A stretch of 25,101 nt of DNA from assembly GCA_050942875.1 (NCBI GenBank), contig JBMNOD010000052.1:1-25101 (forward strand), in the 5' to 3' direction. Made by a program: the position numbers and the translations under genes. Position 1 is the stretch's first letter, and the number at the start of each line of letters is the position of its first letter. The stretch is from JAAZAI01 sp050942875. GTDB lineage: Bacteria > Verrucomicrobiota > Kiritimatiellia > RFP12 > UBA3636. Under the pieces are notes generated by a model. The model was not told the DNA's origin. It did no database searches and saw only the letters and a list, made by a program, of their open reading frames with translations. Of this stretch, positions 14,622 through 22,400 are shown piece after piece.

Positions 14622-15682
14622 TTATGAGAACAGTATTAGTGATGGCAGTGGTTTCGACATGTCTTTTGTGTTCATGCACGAAAGACGGGAAGGCGTTAGA
14701 CAGTCGTTTGGCGGGAGAGTGGATGCCGTTGAATGAACCGGCTGACCCAAAGCGAATTCATTTAGGTGCGGATGGTGATGCATCCTTTGTGAACATTCGA
14801 GGTGATGATGTTGGGGTTGAAACCCATGAGCTGCTTTCTGTGAACGGAAGTTGGACGTTATCGCCCAATGGAAAGTTGTTGAGAATGAAGTTTGTTCTTG
14901 GCGGGGCTATTTATGAACACGCAGGTAGGATTGTCCATGAAAGGAGCGGTCTTGAAATATGGTTTAGCGTAGGTGATCCAGATGATAATGTTTGGAGGCG
15001 CTTTAGAAAGAGAGACACTAGGGCGACCGAGAAACAAGGGGGCGTTATTCTGGTTTGTGCCGATCAGGAGAAAGCACAGGCATCTGAGCATGATCGCCTG
15101 CGACGGGCATTCATGTCGTCCTCTCGGTCTTCTACCAGTGTGGCTGAACTGGAAAGATCGCTCGGCTTGAGGGATCCCGAGGTTCTACGATGGCCTACGA
15201 TGGCCGACCCGCTTTGGTGGTTCGGCTACAAGAGCGGTGGGCTTTGGGTTGAGGTCGCTGCGAACACCGAGCATCCTGTGGCTTCTCTAGAAGAGGCCAA
15301 TCGAACAGAGTTTTTCTTTACGGGCTACTTCAAGATCGAACAGCAACAACCGCCTCCTCGCCCATGTCGCGTCTGCACCCATCCCATTCCGAAGGTCTCT
15401 GCTTCCCCCGACACCGCCGCTGCCAAGTTCCTGCGAGAATATGATCTGGCCGAGCCCATTTCCATCCGCGGAGTCGAGAGGGCGCTCGGGCTTGGTGCGC
15501 CCTATCGCATGGAGCCCCCTGCTTTCATCGATCCAATGTGGCGTTTCTTTTACACGGCCAAGGACTGCGACGTTCAGATCAATGGACGACAACTGCTGCA
15601 CGACGGCACCGATTCAAATGACACGGCTGATTACCTTTTCACCGGCTACTGGGCCGTCATTCCCTCCTCGTCTGGCGAGTAG
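14618..15682 (+). CDS. unrecognised lipoprotein with an internal duplication
   Basis: I do not recognise this protein. From the ATG at 14618 it has 354 residues; an ATG at 14624 is also possible. It opens with a lipoprotein signal, MIMRTVLVMAVVSTCLLCSC, with lipidation expected at Cys20, so it should be membrane-anchored outside the cytoplasm. Residues 30-130 look like a small beta-rich domain. Two related segments follow, about 162-240 and 270-347. Each has an (A/E)LERSLGL-like or VERALGL helix, a DPLWWFGY or DPMWRFFY motif, and an FFTGYF or LFTGYW end. A PCRVC pair (250-253) lies between them. The first half is visibly AT-richer than the neighbouring genes, which suggests acquisition by transfer. 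Repeats flank it on both sides. Confidence 0.75.
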   Translation: MIMRTVLVMAVVSTCLLCSCTKDGKALDSRLAGEWMPLNEPADPKRIHLGADGDASFVNIRGDDVGVETHELLSVNGSWTLSPNGKLLRMKFVLGGAIYEHAGRIVHERSGLEIWFSVGDPDDNVWRRFRKRDTRATEKQGGVILVCADQEKAQASEHDRLRRAFMSSSRSSTSVAELERSLGLRDPEVLRWPTMADPLWWFGYKSGGLWVEVAANTEHPVASLEEANRTEFFFTGYFKIEQQQPPPRPCRVCTHPIPKVSASPDTAAAKFLREYDLAEPISIRGVERALGLGAPYRMEPPAFIDPMWRFFYTAKDCDVQINGRQLLHDGTDSNDTADYLFTGYWAVIPSSSGE

Positions 15683-16219
15683 CCTGGCTACACCCCGCTG
15701 ACAGACCCCAAAACCTTATTTTCCAACCACGGAACACACGGAAAGGGGTTCTTGGCGGGCTTGGCGTGACAAGGGTTTCACGCAAAGACCGCGAAGACCG
15801 CAAGGGGGTCTGTCCCCAAAAAGGTTTTGGCAGGTGGCGGAGTGCCCATCCCGGGACCGCGGTCTCCGCGGGCCATCACTCGCCCGCGCCTTGGCGCGGT
15901 GCGCCGGGAGGGGCGAGCGTCTGCTCGCCCGCTTCGACTGCGTGGCGACTGGTTCGCGTACCGCCCACCGGTCGTTCACGTACCCGTTCGCAGCGGAGCG
16001 GTTCACGTACACGAAATCCCGTACACGAAAAACGCAAACGAAAAGCGTGAACGTGAACGAAAGGGCAAGGGGGCTGTCGATTTTGGTGAGGAGTGAGGAG
16101 AGCGTGGAGAGGAGTGTTGGCTGGGGACACCCCAGACCCCGGTTGACCTGCCAGGGCGGCTTCGCCGAGCGGGGCGGGTGCGGAGCCCCGCGTTTCCGGG
16201 GCGAGCAGGCGCATCGCTC
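15683..16219. other. repeat-rich intergenic region
   Basis: No convincing gene. It holds an inverted pair of GACAGACCCC (15700-15709) and GGGGTCTGTCCCC (15805-15817), and a GACCGCGGTCTCCGCGGG stretch near 15854 that is shared with the 147-bp repeats at 23849-24020. There is also a GGGAGGGGCGAGC segment near 15902. A block rich in GTTCACGTAC and ACACGAAA words runs 15950-16060 and is related to the same 147-bp family. Open frames across it run through these repeats. Confidence 0.6.
15805..15817. repeat. REP-like hairpin GGGGTCTGTCCCC
   Basis: GGGG and CCCC pair around a TCTGT loop. An identical 13-mer lies at 24119-24131, and half of it lies inverted at 15700-15709. In many bacteria such short GC palindromes belong to REP families moved by RAYT transposases; no RAYT gene is in the window. 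Confidence 0.6.
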
Positions 16220-16257
16220 CACAATAATCTTGAAGAAATTTCTTCAAGATTATTGTG
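16220..16257. repeat. perfect 38-bp AT-rich palindrome
   Basis: The two 19-base arms meet without a loop at AAATTT (16236-16241) and read CACAATAATCTTGAAGAAA and its exact complement. It stands out as AT-rich inside GC-rich DNA. It could be a protein-binding site, a recombination site or a cruciform-forming repeat. It does not match CIRCE or a dif site I can recall. Confidence 0.85.
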
Positions 16258-16409
16258 TGGCAGGGTGGAACGAGGGCGCACCGCGCCGAGGCGCGGGGGA
16301 CGGCGTCGCCCCACCTCTGAGGCGCCCTGCGCTGGTGGCGCAATGCGAACGGGCTCGGGATGCGGGCGCGACCGAGCGCGTCGATGACGTCGGTTTCGTC
16401 GGTGACGTC

Positions 16410-16515
16410 GACAAAGATCGCGACAAAGTTCGCGACAAAGCTTTCGACAAAGCTGCCTTCGACACTAGCCGCTGGCCGCTTCTCTTCGACAAAGCGACAA
16501 AGCTCGCGACAAAGC
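16410..16515. repeat. 12-bp GACAAAGNNNNC array
   Basis: Four units start at 16410, 16422, 16434 and 16446 (GACAAAGATCGC, GACAAAGTTCGC, GACAAAGCTTTC, GACAAAGCTGCC). More copies lie at 16488-16515. The reverse complement GCTTTGTC is seen near 14138-14300 and 19229-19270, and the direct form at 491-509. Confidence 0.8.
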
Positions 16516-16552
16516 TTCTCAGGGCACTAGCGACTCAACTGGAAAAATAGTC

Positions 16553-16581
16553 TTGCTTTTCTTCTCGGAAAAGAATAGTGT
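16553..16581 (+). promoter_or_regulatory. promoter of the RRM gene with an inverted repeat in its spacer
   Basis: TTGCTT (16553-16558) and TAGTGT (16576-16581) are 17 bp apart. The spacer region holds CTTTTC (16556-16561) and GAAAAG (16568-16573), an inverted repeat that could be an operator. The transcript would carry a leader of about 70 bases with the odd palindrome CCTCTGAGTCAGAGG at 16591-16605, a layout seen for cold-shock genes. Confidence 0.5.
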
Positions 16582-16658
16582 GCGCCTTGTCCTCTGAGTC
16601 AGAGGATGACGTTTAAGCGCCCCTGACCGGGCAAGACTAGAAAAGCACAGGAACAAGT

Positions 16659-16961
16659 ATGGACATCTACGTTGGCAATCTCGCCTACTCAACCACTGAC
16701 GATGCGCTGAAGCAGCTCTTCGCTGAATTCGGCAGCGTCACGTCAGCGCGCGTCTGCATCGATCGCATGACCGGCCGCTCGAAAGGATTCGGCTTCGTCG
16801 AAATGCCCGACGCGAACGAGGCTCAAGCCGCGATTGCCGCCATCAACGGCAAGGAGGTCGACGGGCGCGCACTGCGCGTCAACGAGTCCCAGCCCAAGCC
16901 CCGCGAGGAACGTCGCGGCGGCGGCGAGCGTCGCGAACATCGCGGTGGCTCTCGCTGGTAG
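16659..16961 (+). CDS. small RRM-type RNA-binding protein
   Basis: A 100-residue protein with one RNA-recognition motif and a basic tail. RNP2 is IYVGNL (3-8) and RNP1 is KGFGFVEM (42-49), both with the RNA-stacking aromatics in place. Residues 78-100 are rich in Arg and Gly (EERRGGGERREHRGGSRW), like the glycine-rich tails of cyanobacterial Rbp proteins, several of which are cold-induced. AGGA lies about 8 bases before the ATG. It is monocistronic: its own promoter is at 16553 and a strong terminator is at 17112. A role as an RNA chaperone or post-transcriptional regulator is likely; its targets are unknown. Confidence 0.9.
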   Translation: MDIYVGNLAYSTTDDALKQLFAEFGSVTSARVCIDRMTGRSKGFGFVEMPDANEAQAAIAAINGKEVDGRALRVNESQPKPREERRGGGERREHRGGSRW

Positions 16962-16981
16962 TCGAACAGACGCCAGGACGT

Positions 16982-17001
16982 CGCGATGCCACGGCATCGC
17001 G
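16982..17001. other. hairpin in the 3' region of the RRM gene
   Basis: CGCGATGC (16982-16989) pairs with GCATCGCG (16994-17001) around CACG. No T-run follows, so it is more likely a 3' RNA structure than the terminator. Confidence 0.5.
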
Positions 17002-17111
17002 ATTCAGGGAAAGCATACGTTGTCTTTGTTGAATGCGCCGCGGTTCATGGATGAGCCCGGCAATCGTTGAGCGGATTACCTATGCCCAGGGGCTTGCTTC
17101 CGAGTGGCTCC

Positions 17112-17147
17112 AAAAAAGCGCTCCGGCCATTGCCGGAACGCTTTTTT
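17112..17147. terminator. bidirectional intrinsic terminator
   Basis: A 16-bp stem with one mismatch pairs 17112-17127 with 17132-17147 around a CATT loop, with A6 on the left and T6 on the right. It can end transcription of the RRM gene from the left and of the four-helix-bundle and xseA transcript from the right. Confidence 0.9.
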
Positions 17148-17180
17148 AGTGAGAAGTGCGCAGAGCGTAGAGAGGGGGCA

Positions 17181-17211
17181 GTCCAAAGTCCAAGGTCCAA
17201 AGTCCAAGGTC
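17181..17211. repeat. GTCCAAR array at the 3' end of the four-helix-bundle gene
   Basis: Four heptamers (GTCCAAA, GTCCAAG, GTCCAAA, GTCCAAG) end in GTC. Their last bases overlap the complement of the TGA stop codon (17210-17212) of the minus-strand gene. Confidence 0.92.
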
Positions 17212-17599
17212 ATTTGTATTTACTTCCGGTCAGCTCAGAATCTTTCAGATATTTCATAAGCCCAGCGAGCATCCGGTTGATTTGCATCGCCATGTCCGAC
17301 AAACAGGTGAAAGTTTGTCGGTCGATATACCCAGCATCCAAAGCCACATAGAGGTGCGACCGCACTTCGCCAGACGACCCTTTAGCCGTCGACACGAGTT
17401 GAAGAAACTCCTTGTCCCCGCCACGTTCGAAACCTTCGGCAATGTTGGACATGATAGAGACCGAGGCGCGGCAGATCTGGTTTCGCAGGCCGAAGTCTTG
17501 GGCGAAAGCGCCATTAGCCGTCACAGCGTAAATCTGTCGCGTCAATGCGCGGGCTTTTTTCCATGCTTCGATGTTCTCAAAGTGTTCGATACGGCTCAT
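17210..17599 (-). CDS. four-helix-bundle protein (23S rRNA intervening-sequence/S23 family)
   Basis: A 129-residue, largely helical protein. The start IEHFENIEAWKKARALTRQIY and the central RNQICRASVSIMSNIAEGFERG are characteristic of the family first found inside 23S rRNA intervening sequences; it is related to the Avd proteins of diversity-generating retroelements. No reverse transcriptase or rRNA is nearby. Its biochemical role is not established; nucleic-acid binding is often suggested. AAGGG lies about 8 bases before the ATG. Heptamer arrays bracket the gene in opposite orientation, GTCCAAR after its stop and GGACTTT before its start. It sits 63 bases downstream of xseA on the same strand, so it may be read from the xseA transcript. 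Confidence 0.9.
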   Translation of the reverse strand: MSRIEHFENIEAWKKARALTRQIYAVTANGAFAQDFGLRNQICRASVSIMSNIAEGFERGGDKEFLQLVSTAKGSSGEVRSHLYVALDAGYIDRQTFTCLSDMAMQINRMLAGLMKYLKDSELTGSKYK

Positions 17600-17628
17600 A
17601 GATTAATCCCTTGCCGCCTCAAGTCGCA

Positions 17629-17656
17629 GGACTTTGGACTTTGGACTTTGGACTTT
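17629..17656. repeat. GGACTTT array upstream of the four-helix-bundle gene
   Basis: Four perfect GGACTTT heptamers, the reverse complement of the AAAGTCC register of the array at 17181-17211. Together the two arrays form inverted borders around the gene. This array also fills the gap between the xseA stop and the four-helix-bundle start. Confidence 0.92.
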
Positions 17657-17662
17657 AGGTGT

Positions 17663-19051
17663 TCATAGAAGCGTCGGTTGTTCGTACTGTGGATCCGCTG
17701 TGCGCGGGGCGCGTCTACGGGGTTTTTCGCCGGCGACGACGGAGGTGAATTCGGCGTCCTGCATGCGTGTCGTGAGCACGTCGCCGGGCGCGACTTGCCT
17801 GGCGTGGGTGACGACTTCGCCCGAGGCGAGCCGCACAAGCGCGTAGCCGCGCGAGAGCACGGCCATGGGGTTGATGGATTCAAGGCGGGCGCTCAAGGTC
17901 GCCAGCCGATGCCTGGCGTTCGCCGTCTGCGTCTGGGCCGCATGCGCCAGCGCCGTGCCGAAGTTGGCGAGCGTCGCCTTGGCGTCGTGGACGCCCGCGA
18001 CCGTGGCGCTCGCCATGCGCGGCGCGGCGGCGTCCAGACGCCGCCGCGCCGCCGTTGCGGCGGCGGTCAGCAAGGCCGTCATCTGCTGGGACATCAGGTC
18101 GAGCCGCTGCGCGTGCTGGCGCACAAGCGCCTCGGGCTGGCGGAAGACGTGGCTGCCCGCCGCGAGGTCGAAGCGCGCGCGTGCGCGCTCGATCTGGCGG
18201 TGCATCGCGTTGTGGAGCCGGTCTTCGGCAGCCGACACGGCTTTCTCGAATTCCGATTTCCGCCCCACGACCAGCTCCGCCGCCGCCGAGGGCGTCGGCG
18301 CGCGCAAGTCGGCCACGAAGTCGGCGATGGTGAAGTCGATTTCGTGCCCCACGGCGGAAATGACCGGGATGCGGGAGGCGTGGATGGCGCGGGCGACGGC
18401 TTCGTCGTTGAAGCACCACAAATCCTCGATGCTGCCGCCGCCGCGCCCCACGATGATGACGTCGGGCGGCTCCGGCAGCGCGTTGAGCATCTCGATGCCG
18501 GCGACGATTTCCGGCACGGCCTCCGCGCCCTGCACGCGCGCCGGCGCGATGAGGATGTGGAGCCCGGCGAAGCGGCGACGCGTGACGTTGAGCATGTCGC
18601 GGATGGCCGCGCCGGTGGGGGAGGTGACGATGCCGATCCGCTGCGGGAGCATCGGCAGCGGACGCTTCCGCTCCGGCGCGAAAAGCCCTTCGGCATGGAG
18701 GCGCTTTTTCAGCGCCTCGAACTGCGCCATCAAGTCGCCGACGCCGGCCTGCTCCATGGCGGCGACCACGATCTGGTACGTGCCGCGCTGTTCGTAGAGG
18801 GAGATCTCGCCGGAGAGCCGCACCTTGATTCCATCTTTCACCTCGAATGGCGGCATCCGCCGCGCCATGCTGAAGAAGGCGCAGGAGATTTGCGCGGAAG
18901 CGTCCTTCAGCACGAAGTAGGCGTGCCCGGAGGACATGAGCCTGAAATTGGAAAGCTCGCCCTCGACCCACACTCTCGTAAAAGTGGATTCAAGGGTGTT
19001 CTTGATGCGGCGCGTCAGGCCGCTGACGCTTTCGGGCTCTCGTTTCTCCAT
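17663..19051 (-). CDS. xseA: exodeoxyribonuclease VII large subunit
   Basis: XseA is the catalytic subunit of exonuclease VII, which degrades single-stranded DNA into oligonucleotides in repair. The 462 residues are typical. An N-terminal OB fold (about 8-100) includes VWVEGELSNFRLMSSGHAYFVLKD. The catalytic domain has IVTSPTGAAIRDML (141-154), GRGGGSIEDLW (202-212) and VGHEIDFTIADFVAD with APTPSAAAE (234-259). Asp152, Arg203, His236 and Asp239 match the residues known to matter in E. coli. A long helical region follows, and the C-terminal ALVRLASGEVV segment is present. No xseB lies next to it. A TATACT box ends 7 bases before the ATG and there is no ribosome binding site, which suggests a leaderless mRNA. 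Confidence 0.96.
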   Translation of the reverse strand: MEKREPESVSGLTRRIKNTLESTFTRVWVEGELSNFRLMSSGHAYFVLKDASAQISCAFFSMARRMPPFEVKDGIKVRLSGEISLYEQRGTYQIVVAAMEQAGVGDLMAQFEALKKRLHAEGLFAPERKRPLPMLPQRIGIVTSPTGAAIRDMLNVTRRRFAGLHILIAPARVQGAEAVPEIVAGIEMLNALPEPPDVIIVGRGGGSIEDLWCFNDEAVARAIHASRIPVISAVGHEIDFTIADFVADLRAPTPSAAAELVVGRKSEFEKAVSAAEDRLHNAMHRQIERARARFDLAAGSHVFRQPEALVRQHAQRLDLMSQQMTALLTAAATAARRRLDAAAPRMASATVAGVHDAKATLANFGTALAHAAQTQTANARHRLATLSARLESINPMAVLSRGYALVRLASGEVVTHARQVAPGDVLTTRMQDAEFTSVVAGEKPRRRAPRTADPQYEQPTLL

Positions 19052-19058
19052 GCGCGTA

Positions 19059-19064
19059 AGTATA
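19059..19064 (-). promoter_or_regulatory. -10 element of xseA
   Basis: TATACT on the minus strand, separated from the ATG by 7 bases. The -35 region falls inside the TTGAAAC array. No clear -35 is seen. Confidence 0.45.
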
Positions 19065-19067
19065 CAC

Positions 19068-19098
19068 TTGAAACTTGAAACTTGAAACTTGAAACTTG
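19068..19098. repeat. TTGAAAC heptamer array, four units
   Basis: Four perfect TTGAAAC units (19068-19095) plus TTG. The array covers the region where the xseA promoter needs its -35 element, so copy-number change could affect xseA expression. Confidence 0.92.
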
Positions 19099-19119
19099 GC
19101 GGAGGAAAGCGCCTGGCGG

Positions 19120-19223
19120 CTAGAGCGACTTGAGAAATAGTATAGCCGCACGATTTGAACTAGGATTCGGCGTTTGGAGCTGGAGGATAGAATATGGACA
19201 CGGATTTTCTTAAACCGCTCTAG
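19120..19223. mobile_element. MITE-like inverted-repeat element, 104 bp
   Basis: The left end 19120-19138 and the complement of the right end 19205-19223 agree at 15 of 19 positions, including the perfect outer CTAGAGCG and CGCTCTAG. The AT-richer interior has no coding frame of note. This is the layout of a small non-autonomous transposable element or of a dispersed palindromic repeat. No transposase is in the window. Confidence 0.45.
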
Positions 19224-19403
19224 GGTTTCCGCAGGGTCGCTTTGTCGCGAGTTTTGTTTTGAGCTTTGTCGAAACTGCAAAAGAGCAAATGCAATCGAGC
19301 CGAAGGGCATTGGGATCGGGTGCGTGCCCATGGGGCATTGATCCGTCCGATCCCAACAGTTTTCCTGGCCGCCAACCGCCAATCCCCAGCCGCTTTTCAG
19401 GCG
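19224..19403. other. intergenic DNA upstream of the glycosidase gene
   Basis: It contains GCTTTGTC-type repeats at 19229-19270 and otherwise nothing that I recognise. Confidence 0.5.
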
Positions 19404-19433
19404 TTGCAATTGCATGGCGAAAGCTGTTAGAAT
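19404..19433 (+). promoter_or_regulatory. promoter of the glycosidase gene
   Basis: TTGCAA (19404-19409) and TAGAAT (19428-19433) are 18 bp apart. The leader would be about 50 bases. Confidence 0.6.
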
Positions 19434-19490
19434 GGGGTCGTCTTGTAGAAAACCCCTGAACTTTATCATTTAATTTTAACGGTGGCGTCT

Positions 19491-22400
19491 ATGAAAGAAA
19501 TGGCACGATCTTCCTTCCTCAAGTCGAAATTCGCCCTTTTGGCGACCATGGTCTTTTCCTGCGTCGCGGGGGCGTCCGCCTTCGCGCAGGATGCGCAGGA
19601 GGAGGCGTTCAAGGAAATGCAGCGGGCGAACCGCGCGCGCTGGGCGGCGATCGACGAGGCGGAGCGGGTGGCGGTGGCGACCCTGCCGCCGCGCACGCCG
19701 TGGGTCACGGAGGCGCGCGAGGTGGTCAACCTGGGCGGCACGAACGCGGGCTGGCAATGCACGTTCACGAAGCAGTGGACGAACGAGTTCATCAAGATGG
19801 CCGGCGCCGCCAAGGTGCATCGCCACATCGACGACCCCGTCGACGAGGAGAACGCGGTGTGGAAGCCCTGCGACGTGCCCTATCCCGGCTTCAAGTCCAC
19901 GCACCACCTGCTCAACGTGGGCTACTACGAGCGGACGTTCACGCTGACGGAGGCGCAGGCCGCCCGCAACGTGCTGCTCTCGTTCGAGTACATCGGCATC
20001 CACTACAAGGTGTGGATCAACGGCGAGCCGGCGGTGTACGAGCCGCTGGGCGCGGGCTTCCTGGAGCAGCACGACGTCTCGGCGTTCGTGCGCCCCGGGG
20101 AGAACACGATCCGCGTCATGGTCGCCCCGAAGTACGGCGACGCCCATAGCTGGATCGACTACCCGCTGAACGGGGTGCGCCAGGGCATCCTGCGCCCCGT
20201 GTACCTGGAGTTCCGCAATCCGGTGGCGATCGAGCGCGTCGCCATGCGTCCGCAGGTGACGTCCGAGAAGGTGCTCAACGCCTTCGTCGTCCTGACGAAC
20301 GCCACGGCGAAGGCCGCGACCGTGACGGTCGCCGGCGTCGGCGAGCCGCAGCGGGTCGAGGTCCCCGCCGGCGGGACGGCGGAGGTCGCGCTCTCCGAGC
20401 CGAAGCCGGACGCCCGGCTCTGGACGCTCGACGACCCGCATCTGGAGACGGCGACGATCACGCTCGACAACGGGGACGCCTACCGGGTGCGCTACGGCTT
20501 CCGCGAGCTGAAGTGGGTCGGCACGGATCGCAAGCTGCTGTTCAACGGCCTCCCCTTCACGGTGCTGCGCACGACGGCGTGGGACGACGTCTTCGACATG
20601 GACGAGAACCGCAGGATGATCCAGATGGTCAAGGCGCGCGGCGCCAACGGCGTGCGCTTCCCGAACGGCGAGCGCAAGGACTTCGCCCGGTTCGCCGACC
20701 TCTGCGACGAGGAGGGCTTCCTCGTCGTGACGCTCGCCGAGAGCGGCTGGGGCGCGGGCTTCAAGACGGATGCGTTCTGGCCGCGCTGGAAGCATTTCCT
20801 GTCCAGGATGATGCTCGGGTCGATGAACAACCCCTCCATCGTCATCTGGGGGCTTTCGAACGAGTTCGGCACGGTCTACGGCGGCAAGGACAACATGACG
20901 AACGCCGTGAAGCAGGGCGAGGTCGGCGCGTGGGCGGAGGCGCTCGACCCGACGCGCCCCTGGGAGATGTTCGGCGAGATCGAGCTGCGGTGGCATGGCC
21001 AGGAAGGCCCCGTCGCCATTCGCTCCTACCACTACCCGGTGGGCGTCGGCGGGGGGAACCTCCTGCCCCATGCCGGCCGCTGGTACGAGCGCGGCGAGCA
21101 CGGGTGGCAGGGCGCGTTCACGAACGACAAGATCGTCTCCGTCTCCGAGGATCTTTTCCACGGCTTCCATGAAAGCAACCGCCACATGATGAAGGCGTCC
21201 TGCGGCGACCTGGTCTATACGCTGGACGGCCATGTGGACGCGATGTGGGAATGCATCCGCGCCTACGCGGAAGGCTACTTCCAGGGGCAGATCGCCGCGT
21301 GGGATCCGTTCGCCATCTACACGACCTTCCACACGAACTTCGTCTTCAACGGGCCGAAGGGTTCGCCCCATCCGGTGCGCCTGTTCGCCCTGGAGCAGTA
21401 CAACCGCAACGTGACCGCCGGCGCGGAGACGCCGTTCACGCTGCGCATCCACAACCGCCACTTCGAGCCCGTCGACGGCGAGTATCGCTGGACGACGACG
21501 CTGGGCGACAAGGTGGTGGACAAGGGCGCGAAGCCCGTCCGGATCGGCATGGTCGACCGGGTCGCGGCGCCGTTCGCGGTCCACGCGCCCCGGGTCCGGG
21601 AGATCACGCCGTTCACGCTGAAGCTGGAGCTTGTCAACGGCGGCAAGGTCGTCCAGACCGACGCGTTCGACTTCCTCGCCGTGCCGAAGCTGGAGCTTGC
21701 GCAGATCGTCGTTCCGAAGGACGTCGCCGCCTTCGTCACCGATCCGGCGTCGCCGCTTTTGAAGATGAAGTTCCCGAAGGGCGTCCACACGAACCTGACG
21801 CAGGCGCTGGCCGCCAAGCCGGCGGCGATCGTGCAGAACGGGCCGCTCGGCACGGTCGACGGGCAGAGGCTCGACCACTACGTCATGGAAGGCGGCCGCG
21901 TGCTGCAGCTCGAGCCCGACAAGAACGACTGGTGCGTCGCCACGCTTCCGAAGGACGAGTGGGGGCGCGTGAGCGCGTACCTCCACCGCCGCGACGAGGC
22001 GGCGATGCGCGACATCCCCGCCGCCCTGATGGGCGTCTGGGGGAGGAAGGGCCATGTGGCCAGGCTCGCGTTCGTGAAGCCGACGGACGACGCGCGCGTC
22101 ATCTGGGAGTCCGCCCACGGCGACGGCATGCGCTGGGCGAACGTCGGCTGGATCTGGCGCGGCAAGGGCGGCTGGCTGCTCTCGACGGTGGACGCGCTCG
22201 GCCAGCTCGATGCCGAGCCGGCCGCGACGCACGTCCTGCGCTCGCTCTTCAACGAACTGGCGAACGAGGCGTCCGCCCCGCCGACGCGCACGGCCGTGCT
22301 TGTGGACGGCGCCGACGGCCCCGTCGAGGCGCTGCTCGACAAGTACGGCGCGACGTTCGCGAAGAAGACGGCCGCCGAAGCGGCGTCCGAAGGCGACTGG

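Noticed and set aside
15834..16550. Long frames across the repeat region after the lipoprotein gene
   Set aside because: They run through the 38-bp palindrome and the GACAAAG array and encode low-complexity sequence.
17067..17351. 94-codon plus-strand frame
   Set aside because: It crosses the bidirectional terminator and the GTCCAAR array and lies opposite the four-helix-bundle gene.
17678..19078. 466-codon plus-strand frame opposite xseA
   Set aside because: Shadow of xseA; the minus strand carries all the family motifs.
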